From: Henriciella aquimarina
Lineage (GTDB): Bacteria > Pseudomonadota > Alphaproteobacteria > Caulobacterales > Hyphomonadaceae
NCBI RefSeq assembly: GCF_002088975.1
Contig: NZ_NCST01000037.1
Coordinates: forward strand, 1-64,000
Direction of reading: 5' to 3'
DNA: 64,000 bases
Part shown: positions 43,435 through 53,295 of the stretch, one piece after another
Numbering within the stretch: the stretch's first letter is position 1
How the letters are laid out: each line of letters opens with the position of its first letter
The notes under the pieces: generated by a model
Seen by the model: only the letters and a program-made list of their open reading frames with translations
Told to the model about the DNA's origin: nothing
The model's database searches: none
Program-made: the position numbers and the translations under genes

Positions 43435-44280
43435 TCAGTCTTGCGATTGGAGAAACGTCTCCCTCGCCTTCTGGAGTGTGGCGACGAGGTTATGGGGGTC
43501 CCCGGCTGTCACGCCGCCATCAACAGCAAGGATTTGCCCTGTCACGTGCAGGGAGCGGTCACTTCCAAGAAAAAGGGCCGCATTTGCCACATCGCTCGGA
43601 GAGGCCCGCCGCCTGAGTGGCTGGGTCGCCATCCAGACCTCGTCGAGGCGTGCCTTCAGCTCCGCCTGAGCCTGCTCCGACAGGCCGGGTTCGGCGAAAG
43701 CGCTCATCCCGGTGGGAATGCGGCCGGGCGCCAGCCCGTTCACCCGGATGCCGTATTCGCCAAGATCAATTGCCAGGGATCTGGTGAGGTTGATGACGCC
43801 GGCCTTGGCGGCGCGATAGGCGGAAAGCGAATAGCCGGCTGTGACACCCCCCGTTGAAGTGGTGTTGATGATCGAGCCCCCGCCGGCCTTTACCATCTCG
43901 CGCGCCGTGATCTGGCTGCCATACATGACGCCAGCGAGATTAATACGCATGACCTTGTCGAAGTCATCGAGGGGGTCGTCCAGAAACCGGTCGTGGAACG
44001 CACCGGGAAAGCCGGCATTGTTGACCATGATGTCCAGGCCCTGAAACGCCGAGACGGCGTCATCCACAAGCGCTTCAAGGTCAGCGCGCACACTGACATC
44101 GGTGCGCAGGAAACGCGCGCTTCCCCCCAGATGCGAGGCCAGGGCCGCGCCATTCTGCGCATCCAGGTCTGCAATGACGACCTTTGCCCCTTCGGCCACG
44201 AACAGTTCTGCGGTGGCCCTGCCAATCCCTTTCGCCCCACCTGTGACGATCGCCACCTTGCCTGAAAGCTCATCGGCCAT
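43435..44280 (-). CDS. SDR-family NAD(P)-dependent oxidoreductase
   Basis: 281 aa from the ATG at 44280, preceded by GGGAGG. The cofactor loop is VAIVTGGAKGIGRA (TGxxxGxG), followed by NNAG in DIMVNNAGFPG, catalytic Ser in INTTSTGGVTAGYS and YxxxK in LSAYRAAKAGVIN. It has the length of classical SDRs. It is downstream of the MFS transporter and probably shares its transcript. The substrate is unknown. Confidence 0.93.
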   Translation of the reverse strand: MADELSGKVAIVTGGAKGIGRATAELFVAEGAKVVIADLDAQNGAALASHLGGSARFLRTDVSVRADLEALVDDAVSAFQGLDIMVNNAGFPGAFHDRFLDDPLDDFDKVMRINLAGVMYGSQITAREMVKAGGGSIINTTSTGGVTAGYSLSAYRAAKAGVINLTRSLAIDLGEYGIRVNGLAPGRIPTGMSAFAEPGLSEQAQAELKARLDEVWMATQPLRRRASPSDVANAALFLGSDRSLHVTGQILAVDGGVTAGDPHNLVATLQKARETFLQSQD

Positions 44281-44335
44281 TGTGGCCTCCCTTGTTTCTG
44301 GTTTGTGGACACGGCCTTGCCCGGGCACCAGGCAG

Positions 44336-45601
44336 CTACTGTGCCTCCCGCCGGGCCCGGTTACTCAGGAAAACGCCGACACTGCCAATCAGGCCGAGCA
44401 CAGCCATCACGGCGAACAGCGCCATGGGCGTCAATCCGGCGCTGGACATGAAACCGATCGAGAGCGGTCCAATACCGGCGCCGATGCGAGACGAAATCAT
44501 CGCCGTGCCAAAGGCAGCGACGCGGTATTGTGTGGGGACGAGGTCGCCCACGATATAGGTGATGGTTACCTGCGACCCCACACCGAAAAAGCCGGCAAGA
44601 AAGCAAAGCACCATTGTCGTCGTCTGATCCCCTGACAGCACACCGAGACAGAGGATGGACAAGGCTGCCCCAGCATAGGCGGGAATAGCCACCTTGAACG
44701 GGCCCAGACGGTCGACCAGAAAGCCCAGGATGAGGAACGCGACCATTGCCCCGCCCATGAGAAGGCCGCCGGAAAGGGCCGCTGTTGCCTTGGAAAACCC
44801 GGTGTAGACAAGCAAGGTCGGTGTCCAGCTCATCAGGATATAGCCGAGCCCGGCGCTGAAGATGTTGGTTACGAAAATGATGGCGAACGCGATGCCGCCA
44901 GCTTTCAGAAGCGAGCGGATAACACCCCCTTCAGCCTTCTCCTGTGCCGTCTCAGACACCGGTGCATCCGCCGCTGCAGGACGCCTTTCACGCGGGATAG
45001 CGGCAAAAAGGGACGGCAATAGCAGGATCGGCAGTACACAGCCGATCCAGAAAAGCGGTCGCCACCCATACTGGGAGGAAATCGTCGCCGAGAGAAGCCC
45101 GCCACACAGGCCGCCCGCCGGTATGGCGCACATGACGAGCGAGAGCGATCTTGCACGCACCTTTCGCGGGACGGAATCCATCATCGCACCGAACAGCAAG
45201 GGCATGGCCATGCCGAGCCCGATCCCGGCAAAGAAGCGTATAACGACCAGCACAGGCCCTGTACTGATCAGGGAGGTGATGATGGAGCCGATGGAGATCC
45301 AGAACAGGCAGAGCATGAGAACGGCCCGCCGGCCGAATTTCATTTCCAGATGGGCGGCCGGTACGGCGCCGAACATGCCGCCGATCAGCCCCGCGCTGAA
45401 AACCCAGCCCAGAATACTGGACGACAGGGTCAGCTCTTCCTGCATATAGGGCGCCGCAAAGGCAATCACTTGCGAGTCATAGCCATCGACCAGCCCCGCT
45501 GCGACGCAGAAACAGATGAGGAAGATGTCCTTCCTGTTCAACGCACGATCGGCCTCTGTATCTTCCGGGGCCTGGTCAGAAGCGGGAGCCACACTACGCA
45601 T
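44336..45601 (-). CDS. MFS transporter, aromatic-acid symporter-like (AAHS)
   Basis: 421 aa from the ATG at 45601, with AAAGG nine bases upstream. Twelve hydrophobic segments are seen. FCVAAGLVDGYDSQVIAFAA is the AAHS-type TM1 with the DGYD motif, and AAHLEMKFGRRAVL is the MFS loop 2-3 signature. Such carriers import aromatic or related acids by proton symport. It is separated from the upstream TonB receptor by a terminator, so it probably has its own promoter. Confidence 0.9.
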   Translation of the reverse strand: MRSVAPASDQAPEDTEADRALNRKDIFLICFCVAAGLVDGYDSQVIAFAAPYMQEELTLSSSILGWVFSAGLIGGMFGAVPAAHLEMKFGRRAVLMLCLFWISIGSIITSLISTGPVLVVIRFFAGIGLGMAMPLLFGAMMDSVPRKVRARSLSLVMCAIPAGGLCGGLLSATISSQYGWRPLFWIGCVLPILLLPSLFAAIPRERRPAAADAPVSETAQEKAEGGVIRSLLKAGGIAFAIIFVTNIFSAGLGYILMSWTPTLLVYTGFSKATAALSGGLLMGGAMVAFLILGFLVDRLGPFKVAIPAYAGAALSILCLGVLSGDQTTTMVLCFLAGFFGVGSQVTITYIVGDLVPTQYRVAAFGTAMISSRIGAGIGPLSIGFMSSAGLTPMALFAVMAVLGLIGSVGVFLSNRARREAQ

Positions 45602-45765
45602 ATTCGAAACACCTTTAAAAAATTGCGGCCTTTGCACCTAATAAAAAGAATTGGTCTCAGGAAAACATATCTGGTCGATCATCTTTGATGGGTGTGTCGC
45701 CGGCTGGCCTCCCCTGCCCCGCCTTAAGCCTGCAGAACACAAGGATGCCGCCGGCGCACAAACGC

Positions 45766-45799
45766 AAAGCCCCGCACGCCGTGGGACGTACGGGGCTTT
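45766..45799 (-). terminator. Intrinsic terminator after the STN TonB receptor
   Basis: AAAGCCCCG at 45766-45774 pairs perfectly with CGGGGCTTT at 45791-45799 across a 16-base loop. On the minus strand it starts four bases after the receptor stop and continues TTTGCGTTTG. It is a good candidate for a terminator. Confidence 0.8.
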
Positions 45800-45802
45800 C
45801 CA

Positions 45803-48325
45803 TCAGAAGCTTTTTACCCCGAAGGTGATCCCGAAGGTCCGCGGCGCCCCGGGCGAGAAGACGTCATTATCGTCCTGGATCACGACATTCCGGATCCGCT
45901 CATCGGCGAGATTGGCGCCCCACAGACGGACAAAGTATCCGCCATCGAAATTCAGCGTCGCAGAGGCTGAGATCGAATGGTAAGGGTCCTGCTCGACCCG
46001 GCCGTCCGGCTCCCAGATGAAGCCGCTATTATAGTTCTCGTTCACGGCAAGCATGAGCTCCTTACCCTCGAGCGGCACCCGGTATTGCAGGCTGAGATTG
46101 CCGGTGAAATCCGGCGCTCTCTGCATGCTCTGTCCAGAGAGATCACAGGTCACGCTGACATTCCCGCCACCGGGGACAGGCTGGGTACACACAGCACCGG
46201 GGAAGCTCGCATATTCGGCATCCATGGCCGAGAACCCGCCAGAGACCTGAAACCGGTCGGTGACCCGGCCCTGAAAATCGACTTCCAGACCTTTGACCTC
46301 GCCTTCCGCGGCGTTGAACTGGATGGGCACTGCCTGGTCGGACGGCGTCGAGCGCAGCTGAAGATCGTAATAATTCGCATAATAGGCGGCGACGTTGAGC
46401 TGCAGCCTGTTGTCGAACCAATTGGTTTTTGCGCCGACCTCATAGGAATCGACCTTCTCCGGATTGACCGGCGGATTGGTCAAGCTGGAGAGGTTGTAGA
46501 CGCCGCCTTTCACGCCCCGATTATAGGAGCCGTACAGCATGAGATTGTTGGTCGGCTCATATTGTAGCACCGCCTTGTAGGTCGGCATTTTCCAGGTTCT
46601 CTCGAGTGGAAAGCCACCGGCCGCAGCTGCCTGCTGTGCTGTCAGCAACACGTCGCCATCAGGCGAGACCTGCCGGCCACCGAACTCCTTCTCGTCCTGA
46701 GTGTAGCGCGCGCCCAGCGTCAGCGTGAGATCGGAGGTCAGTTCGGCACTCACCTCGCCATAGACCGCATGGCTGACAAGCTCCTGGAATGAAAACAGCC
46801 GGAAGAGCGTCGTCTCGTCGACATTCACGAAGAGGTCGGAATCGGTATCGGTATTGATGTAGAAGTAGCCGACGATCCAGCGCAGCCAGCTATCGTCATC
46901 CGACTTCAGCTGGAGTTCGCCCATCTCGCTGGTGCTCTCATTCGCGTTGGGCAGTGTCACGGCCAGGCCTGAGCCGAACGGAATGGGGCCGGGCGTGATA
47001 TTGGTGGCGTCGGAGGAGTGGTGATGCGCGCCCATGACCATGAGTTCGGCAAAGCCGAAATCATGCGTCAGGGTCACCGCTTCGAGATTCTGCTCGATGT
47101 CGACCTTCGGATCGACCGGAGACGTCCCGATATATTCGCCCAGATAGGTCGTCTCGCCATCGACAGCCACCGTGCCGTCCAGAATGGCCGGGGCGTTGCC
47201 GGCGTCATCCGTCGCATCGGAATAGAGGAAATTGAAGGTGAGCTCCGTGTTCGGGCCCAGCTCCGCAATGGTCTTGCTCTGCGCGACGAAGCTCTCACGC
47301 GTGTAGAGATCGGTATTGCGGGTTGCGTTTCGGCCCCATCCGTCATTCTGGCGCAGCCTGTAGAGGGCAAGCCCGGTGCTCACGGAATCGGTAATGGGCG
47401 CTTCAATATAGCCCTTGGCCCGGAACGTATCATAGTTCGCATAGCCAAGTTCGGCACTGTAGGCGAGTTCGTCGCCGGGGTCTCTCGTATTGATCTGGAC
47501 CACACCACCTGTCGTGTTGCGGCCGAACAATGTGCCCTGCGGCCCCTTCAGGACCGCAATCTGGTCGACATTGTTCAGGGAAAGCACCGTCGCCGCCGAT
47601 GCGGGCAGATAGACATTGTCGAGATAGGTCGCGACAGGCGGCTCAAGCCCGGCCGCAGCGGCCGTCTGGCCGAGCCCCCGCAGGAAGGGCTGGCCGGATG
47701 GCCCCGTCTTTGTGAACACCAGCCCCGGCACCAGATTCGAAAGACCGCTGGTCGTGTCGATAGAGGCGGCATCCAGTGCACTGTCGTCCACCGCCGTGAT
47801 GCTGATCGGCACATCCTGGATGCTCTCGGCCCGACGCTGGGCGGTCACTTTGACGACATCGTAGACACGCGCCTCCGACGTCTCGTCCTCCTGGACCGGC
47901 GGCTCAGCCGGACGCCGCTCTACAGGCCCAGAATCCGCCTGATCCACCTGAGCCATGCGAAAGGATTTTTCCTCCTCGCCGGCCGCCTCCTTCGTTTCTG
48001 CCAGGACCAGTACAATGGAGCCGTCCTTTTGCGCCTTGTAGGAAAGGGACTCGTCCTCGATGAGACGACTGAGCGCCTCCGTCGGTGTCATTTCACCGGA
48101 AACCGGTCTGGAAATGCGTCCGCGCGTAATCGAGGACGGCGCGATCACGTTCACTTCCGACTGGCGGGAGTATTCAAGCAGGGCTTCCGAAAGCTGCTGG
48201 GCTTCAATATCGTATTTTTGAAGCTTTTCCCCTTCGGCATGGCCGGGCATTGCAAGGGCCAGGACCAGCGCGGAAACGGCGGCCAGCCTTTTTGCTGGAA
48301 AGCCCGTCTTGTTCTTATGGATCAT
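45803..48325 (-). CDS. TonB-dependent receptor with STN signalling domain
   Basis: 840 aa. Signal peptide (to about residue 30), then an STN domain: YDIEAQQLSEALLEYSRQSE and the loop TPTEALSRLIEDESLSYKA (residues about 36-105). A TonB-box region (VYDVVKVTAQRR) is followed by the plug (GLGQTAAAAG; VLKGPQGTLFGRNTTGG) and a barrel ending in FGVKSF. The STN domain signals to a FecR-like anti-sigma factor; the neighbours are fecR and fecI genes on the same strand. The plug pattern GPQGTLFGRNTTGG is frequent in iron/organic-ligand receptors. The ligand is unknown. Confidence 0.95.
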   Translation of the reverse strand: MIHKNKTGFPAKRLAAVSALVLALAMPGHAEGEKLQKYDIEAQQLSEALLEYSRQSEVNVIAPSSITRGRISRPVSGEMTPTEALSRLIEDESLSYKAQKDGSIVLVLAETKEAAGEEEKSFRMAQVDQADSGPVERRPAEPPVQEDETSEARVYDVVKVTAQRRAESIQDVPISITAVDDSALDAASIDTTSGLSNLVPGLVFTKTGPSGQPFLRGLGQTAAAAGLEPPVATYLDNVYLPASAATVLSLNNVDQIAVLKGPQGTLFGRNTTGGVVQINTRDPGDELAYSAELGYANYDTFRAKGYIEAPITDSVSTGLALYRLRQNDGWGRNATRNTDLYTRESFVAQSKTIAELGPNTELTFNFLYSDATDDAGNAPAILDGTVAVDGETTYLGEYIGTSPVDPKVDIEQNLEAVTLTHDFGFAELMVMGAHHHSSDATNITPGPIPFGSGLAVTLPNANESTSEMGELQLKSDDDSWLRWIVGYFYINTDTDSDLFVNVDETTLFRLFSFQELVSHAVYGEVSAELTSDLTLTLGARYTQDEKEFGGRQVSPDGDVLLTAQQAAAAGGFPLERTWKMPTYKAVLQYEPTNNLMLYGSYNRGVKGGVYNLSSLTNPPVNPEKVDSYEVGAKTNWFDNRLQLNVAAYYANYYDLQLRSTPSDQAVPIQFNAAEGEVKGLEVDFQGRVTDRFQVSGGFSAMDAEYASFPGAVCTQPVPGGGNVSVTCDLSGQSMQRAPDFTGNLSLQYRVPLEGKELMLAVNENYNSGFIWEPDGRVEQDPYHSISASATLNFDGGYFVRLWGANLADERIRNVVIQDDNDVFSPGAPRTFGITFGVKSF

Positions 48326-48512
48326 GATGTCTCCCTCGATTTTTTATCAATTGTGATTTTGAGGCCTGCCGGAGCGATTACCTCCCCGCCTTGAAAGCCT
48401 TCAGCATGTCCGACGAACGAGCCCGTCCAATTCGTCGCAAAATGTGCAAAACGATCTTCCGGGCAGGATATTTTCAGGGAAGGGTGCAGCGGCGCTGTCT
48501 GGAAAGAGCGCC

Positions 48513-49556
48513 CTAGCGGAGAACGACCACGCCGCCGTCTTTCTCTTCGATCTGAAGATCGAGAGACGCTGCGATCAGGTCGAGCGCGGCCGGCAAATCG
48601 TCAGCCTGGACAGCCAGCGTATATTCCAGATCGGCAACATCGCTCGCCTGTAATTCGATATCCTCTTCCAGATAGCGGTCGAGGTCGGCGATGATGTCCT
48701 TGATCGGCGTGTCGACCCAGGTGAGGTCCCCCCGGCGCCAGGAAGCGACATCCTCAGCCTTGATCGGGCGTACCGGCTGGACCTGCCCGGTCTTTGGCGC
48801 AGACACTTGCTGTCCGGCGAGCAGCACATGCTTGATGTCCTTGTCGCGAATGGCACCTTTCACCGCTTCGGGCTGGATCACCTCGACCCGGCCCTCGGAG
48901 ACGGCAATGCTGACAGCCTCCGTTTCCAGAGACACATCGAACTTTGTCCCCCGGACGCGCACAACCGTATTGTTCGCGACCACGATAAAAGGCCGGTCGG
49001 GATTGCTCTTCACATCGAAATAGGCTTCGCCTTCCGACAGGCTGACCCGTCTCTCATGGGCCGTGTAATCGACAGAGAGTGAGGAAGCCGCGCCAATGGT
49101 CACGACAGAACCGTCAGGAAGCGTCACATCCCTGACCTCGGCAATCTCCGTGACGAGATCCGGCGTGTCGACGGGTGCGGACGAAGAGAGAAAGATCGCC
49201 AGCATGGCGACGGCCAGAGACGCTACTGCCAGCCCGCCCCCGATGGCCCGCAGACCACCCCGCCCCCGGAACGGCGCCATCAGAGCCTTGGCGAACACCA
49301 TAACGCGCGCCATCGCCCATTCATGGAAAGGTGGCTTCAGCCAGTCGCTGTACTGGTCGAGATGGCGCAGATGCGGCAATTCCTTGCGCAGGGCCTGGGC
49401 GGCCTGGAACTCAGCCTCGTGGGCCGGGTCAGCCGACACCCATTGATTGAAGGCGCGTGCTTCTTCAGCGGTCAGCGACCCGGACGCCATGCGTTGCGCC
49501 CAGGAATCAGCAGCCTCGCCGATATCATCCCTCGACTGGATCGTTTCCGCAGACAT
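48513..49556 (-). CDS. fecR: FecR-family anti-sigma factor
   Basis: 347 aa from the ATG at 49556. An in-frame ATG at 49580 and GTG at 49583 would overlap fecI. An N-terminal cytoplasmic DUF4880-like part (WAQRMASGSLTAEEARAFNQ) is followed by a single transmembrane helix (VASLAVAMLAIFL, about residues 115-130). The FecR domain includes TLPDGSVVTIGAASSLSV, VSLSEGEAYFDV and VVRVRGTKFDVSL. A STN-like C-terminal segment closes it. It relays the receptor signal to the sigma factor. Confidence 0.93.
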   Translation of the reverse strand: MSAETIQSRDDIGEAADSWAQRMASGSLTAEEARAFNQWVSADPAHEAEFQAAQALRKELPHLRHLDQYSDWLKPPFHEWAMARVMVFAKALMAPFRGRGGLRAIGGGLAVASLAVAMLAIFLSSSAPVDTPDLVTEIAEVRDVTLPDGSVVTIGAASSLSVDYTAHERRVSLSEGEAYFDVKSNPDRPFIVVANNTVVRVRGTKFDVSLETEAVSIAVSEGRVEVIQPEAVKGAIRDKDIKHVLLAGQQVSAPKTGQVQPVRPIKAEDVASWRRGDLTWVDTPIKDIIADLDRYLEEDIELQASDVADLEYTLAVQADDLPAALDLIAASLDLQIEEKDGGVVVLR

Positions 49557-49566
49557 GTGTTTGCGC

Positions 49567-50139
49567 TCAGCTATCCTCATCACCCATCAACTTCGCAAGC
49601 GCACGCCGGCACGTGGCGACACCCGCCTTGACCTCTTTCCGAACCGTCGACTCGCTCGTGCCACTCATACGTGCAATCTCAACATAGCTCATGCCTTCAA
49701 GCCTGTTCAGCAGGACGAACCTCCGGCGACGGCGGGGCAGCTCCTTCAAGGCCGCAACGACACATTGAAAACGTTCTCTCCCTAATAAGACGATCTCCGG
49801 GCTCAAATCGTCATGATTAGACGCAACAAAATCGAGTTCTGCGCCATTTACGCTGACATTGAAGCGGGTCGACGACTTGCGCGCGTGATCCTTGATCAGG
49901 TTTCCGGCCGTCCTGATGAGGAAGGCCGTGGGATTTCCGATAGCGGACCGGTCAGCCAACGCTGCATATTTTGCGAAAGCCTGCTGGACGATATCGTCCG
50001 GATCAGGTGGCCCGGCCCCGACCTTGCCCCTGACGAAGGCGAATATTTCCCGATAGCTTTCTTCGAAAACTCCCTGAAGGCTATGCGGATTCGTCGGCGC
50101 GTCGCCCGCATGCCCGACTGAATTCTTCTGTCTATGCAC
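49567..50139 (-). CDS. fecI: FecI-like ECF sigma factor (GTG start)
   Basis: 190 aa from the GTG at 50139, chosen because GGGAGGA lies eight bases upstream; ATG at 50172 has no ribosome site. Sigma region 2 is FEESYREIFAFVRGKVGAG to PDDIVQQAFAKYA and IRTAGNLIKDHAR. Sigma region 4 is LPRRRRRFVLLNRLEGMSYV to IARMSGTSESTVRKEVKAG. It would direct RNA polymerase to the receptor promoter. It ends ten bases before the fecR start. Confidence 0.92.
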   Translation of the reverse strand: MHRQKNSVGHAGDAPTNPHSLQGVFEESYREIFAFVRGKVGAGPPDPDDIVQQAFAKYAALADRSAIGNPTAFLIRTAGNLIKDHARKSSTRFNVSVNGAELDFVASNHDDLSPEIVLLGRERFQCVVAALKELPRRRRRFVLLNRLEGMSYVEIARMSGTSESTVRKEVKAGVATCRRALAKLMGDEDS

Positions 50140-50318
50140 CGCAATATTCCTCCCAATTATATATTTTCTCATGGGGGTATAAAAATAAATCGCTCGCTTC
50201 GACAAGCGCCGATTATCGACGTCACGCGCACGACATCCATGGCAGACAAGATCACCTCGCCCTGCAACAGGCGATATCTGCGCTCGTGCGGCGTCACCAT
50301 TTTTATGAATCTGCCGGC

Positions 50319-51764
50319 TCAAAAAGCTGCCGGTTGCATCCCGACAAGCTGCGAGGCTGTGGCGGCGTAGAGTTCGGCGATATCGGCCCTCAGTTGCGCC
50401 TTTGCCTCTACCGCGCCGAGCCGGACACGCTGGGCCTGGCGCTGTGCATCCAGCAGCGACAAAAGGGACCCCGCCCCGTTCTCATAGGCAAGCGAAGAGA
50501 GCCGCGCGTTTTCCTCCGCCGCCCGGATCGCGTCCGTTTGCGCGGCAATCAGCGCCTTGTCCTGGGTCAGGCCCTCAAGGACATCGGCAATCTGCACGAA
50601 GGCCTCAAGCACTGTCTGGCGATACCTGGCGTCGGCTTCTTCCGCAGCGGCCCGGGCGGCGATTTCATTGGCTTTCAGGCTGCCCCCATCGAGCAAGGGC
50701 GCGGTCACCGACGGACCAACCGCCCAGCCGAGGCTTTCATAGTTGAAGACCTCCCCGGGTTTGAGCGCGGCGAAGGCGAAAGACGCATCCAGGGAGATGT
50801 TCGGATACTGCCGGGCCATGGTCACGCCGATCCGGGCCACAGCCGCATGCAACTCAGCCTCAGCCGCCAGGATGTCCGGACGGTTGTGGACGAGGCTGGA
50901 TGGCAGGCTGAGCGGAATGTCTTCTGGCAAAGCAAAGTCATCAATGGTGAACTCGGGTGCCGCCCATTCCCCCGGCAGATGCCCTGTCAGCAGAGCCAAT
51001 GCATGGCGCGCTGCAGCCCGGCGCTTGCGCAACCTTGGCAGCTTTGCCTGGTCCTCGGCGAGCTGGGCCTGCGCGGTGACACGCGCGGCTTCCGGCTCCC
51101 CGCCGGCGGCAATTGCGCGCCCGATCATGTCGAGCGTCTGCCGGTCAGCCTCGATAATGGCCTGCAGTTCATTGATCTGCGAATTGAGCGAGGCAAGCTT
51201 CATGGCTTTCAACGTCAGCGCCCCGGTGAGGCTCAGATAGGCTGCATCCCGGCGCAGGCGCTGCGCCTCGGTCTGCGCCGACAGGTTCTCGATCTGGCGG
51301 GCCTTGCCGCCAAACAGGTCGAGATCGTAGCTGACATTCGCGCCGATCGAGTAAAGATTGATGGTCGGGCTTGGAAAGCCTTCTATGCCAAATGAAGCGG
51401 TATTGACCCGCTGCCGCTCGGCCATGGCCTGAAGGGACGCCTGGGCCTCCTGCGTACCGCGTTCAGACAGCTCGTACGCCCGCGCCTGCGCAAGCGAGGC
51501 GTCAGCGGCGGCAAGGGTCGGATTGTTGGCAAGCCCCTGCTCGATGAGCGTGTCCAGCGCCGGGGAACCAAAGACCGTCCACCACTCGGCCGGCACGGTC
51601 TCGTCGGCCACCAGGCGCACTTCCTCCGGCAGGGGGCTGTCGCCGCTCATCGAATAGCCCTTTGCGGCAGGGGCGTCCGGCGCACGGAAATCCGGGCCGA
51701 CCGTCGTGCAGGCCGCAAGGCCAGCTGCCAGCGTGGCGAAAAGAAGAGGTCTCAAGTCAGGCAT
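50319..51764 (-). CDS. TolC-type outer membrane efflux lipoprotein (NodT family)
   Basis: 481 aa. Lipobox LAAC at about residue 19 followed by TTVGPDFRAP, the NodT/OprM start. The repeated outer membrane efflux domain is visible in WWTVFGSPALDTLIEQGLAN, LGWAVGPSVTAPLLDGGSLK and QRQAQRVRLGAVEAKAQL. It overlaps the EmrB-like gene by eight bases, so it is the exit channel for the tripartite pump. Confidence 0.94.
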   Translation of the reverse strand: MPDLRPLLFATLAAGLAACTTVGPDFRAPDAPAAKGYSMSGDSPLPEEVRLVADETVPAEWWTVFGSPALDTLIEQGLANNPTLAAADASLAQARAYELSERGTQEAQASLQAMAERQRVNTASFGIEGFPSPTINLYSIGANVSYDLDLFGGKARQIENLSAQTEAQRLRRDAAYLSLTGALTLKAMKLASLNSQINELQAIIEADRQTLDMIGRAIAAGGEPEAARVTAQAQLAEDQAKLPRLRKRRAAARHALALLTGHLPGEWAAPEFTIDDFALPEDIPLSLPSSLVHNRPDILAAEAELHAAVARIGVTMARQYPNISLDASFAFAALKPGEVFNYESLGWAVGPSVTAPLLDGGSLKANEIAARAAAEEADARYRQTVLEAFVQIADVLEGLTQDKALIAAQTDAIRAAEENARLSSLAYENGAGSLLSLLDAQRQAQRVRLGAVEAKAQLRADIAELYAATASQLVGMQPAAF

Positions 51765-53295
51765 TCTTTGCCTCCGTCGAGCGCAGGAAGAAGAGAAGCG
51801 GCAGGATCACCATCGAGATGATGAAGAGCAGATGGAAGCTGTCGACATAGGCCACCATCGCCGCCTGTCGGCCAACCATGCCTTCCGCGATGGCCTGGCC
51901 TCTGGCCGTATGAAGATCGAGCGTCTGGGGCAGCATGGCACGAACCGTCGGGTCGTCGGGCGTCAGCCCCGCAGCCAACCGGTCGCTGACGATCCGCGTA
52001 TTGTAGATCTGCAGCACCCCCACGATGGAAATGCCGACGCTGCTGCCGACATTGCGGATCAGGCCGAAGAAGGATGCCGCCTCCGTGCGCAGCGCCTGCG
52101 GGATGGTCGCGAAGGCCATGGTCATCAGCGGAATGAAGATGAGGCCAATGCCCAGACCCTGGAAAAAGCCAGAGACAACAATCGGGTCCTGGCTCATCTG
52201 CAGGGAGAAGCCGGACATCATGTAGTAGGACACCGCCACCAGGGCGATGCCGGTCAGCACAATCAGCCGGTTGTCGAACCGCCCGACCAGCCAGCCGACG
52301 AGGAACATAGAAATGAAACTGCCCACCCCGCGCGAGGCCTGGGTCATCCCGGCGGTAATCACCGGATAATCGAGCAAATTCTGCATCATGGTCGGCAGCA
52401 CGGCCATGCCCGCGAACATCAGCACACCGATACAGAGGACCATGAGCGCCGCGATCAGGAAATTTGCATCCGCCAGGATGGAGGGGTGGATGATCGGCCG
52501 CCGCGTCGTGAAGATATGGACGAAGAAAAGATACAAGCCGAGCAGCAGGACGGCGAGGTAGACCCAGATCTCGGTCGAGGCGAACCACTCCTTCGTTGGC
52601 CCCCGGTCGAGCAATAATTGCAGGGCGATCAGGGCGGCGATCAGCGTGACATAGCCAAAGCCGTCAAAGCGCTCGCGGACCTGTTCGGTATGCTTCGACA
52701 GCGTCGATGAAAGAATGAGAAAGCCGACAACAGACAGCGGGACATTGATGAAGAAGACCCAGCGCCAGCTCAGATGCTCGGTCAGGACACCGCCCAGGAT
52801 CGGTCCCATGATCGGGCCCAGAACAGCCCCCATCCCCCAGATCGACATGGCCCGGGCATGTTTTTCGGGCGGGGTGATATCCAGCAGGATCGCCTGCGAC
52901 ATCGGCATGAAGAGCGCCGCCGAGGCCCCCTGGACAAGCCGGAAGCCGACCATCTCGTAGATATTGGTCGAGATCCCGCACAGGAAGGATGCGACGGTAA
53001 AGGCCACAAGGTTGAACAGGAGCAGGAAGCGGCGGCCGAACCGCTGCTCCAGCCAGCCAATGGCCGGCATTACCACGGTGCGGGCGAGGATGAAGGAGGT
53101 CAGCACCCACAGGATCTCGTCCTGCGAGGCCCCGAGGCTCGCGCGGATTTGGGGCAGCACCGTATTAGCGATCGTGGCGTCGATCGTCGTCATCAGTGTC
53201 ATCAGGATCAGCCCGGTCGTGATCAGGGTACGTTGCGCAGGCGCGGGATAGTCTCCTTCTCCCGGCACGGCCTGGCTGACTGTGCTATCGCTCAT
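51757..53295 (-). CDS. emrB: EmrB-type MFS multidrug transporter (DHA2, 14 TM)
   Basis: 512 aa with about 14 hydrophobic segments. Family motifs: TTIDATIANTVLPQIRASLG (motif D1), PAIGWLEQRFGRRFLLLF (motif A), GAVLGPIMGPILGGVLTEHL (motif C) and WRWVFFINVPLSVVGF. It exports drugs by proton antiport. It overlaps the membrane-fusion gene by four bases upstream and the TolC-like gene by eight bases downstream. Confidence 0.95.
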   Translation of the reverse strand: MSDSTVSQAVPGEGDYPAPAQRTLITTGLILMTLMTTIDATIANTVLPQIRASLGASQDEILWVLTSFILARTVVMPAIGWLEQRFGRRFLLLFNLVAFTVASFLCGISTNIYEMVGFRLVQGASAALFMPMSQAILLDITPPEKHARAMSIWGMGAVLGPIMGPILGGVLTEHLSWRWVFFINVPLSVVGFLILSSTLSKHTEQVRERFDGFGYVTLIAALIALQLLLDRGPTKEWFASTEIWVYLAVLLLGLYLFFVHIFTTRRPIIHPSILADANFLIAALMVLCIGVLMFAGMAVLPTMMQNLLDYPVITAGMTQASRGVGSFISMFLVGWLVGRFDNRLIVLTGIALVAVSYYMMSGFSLQMSQDPIVVSGFFQGLGIGLIFIPLMTMAFATIPQALRTEAASFFGLIRNVGSSVGISIVGVLQIYNTRIVSDRLAAGLTPDDPTVRAMLPQTLDLHTARGQAIAEGMVGRQAAMVAYVDSFHLLFIISMVILPLLFFLRSTEAKNA

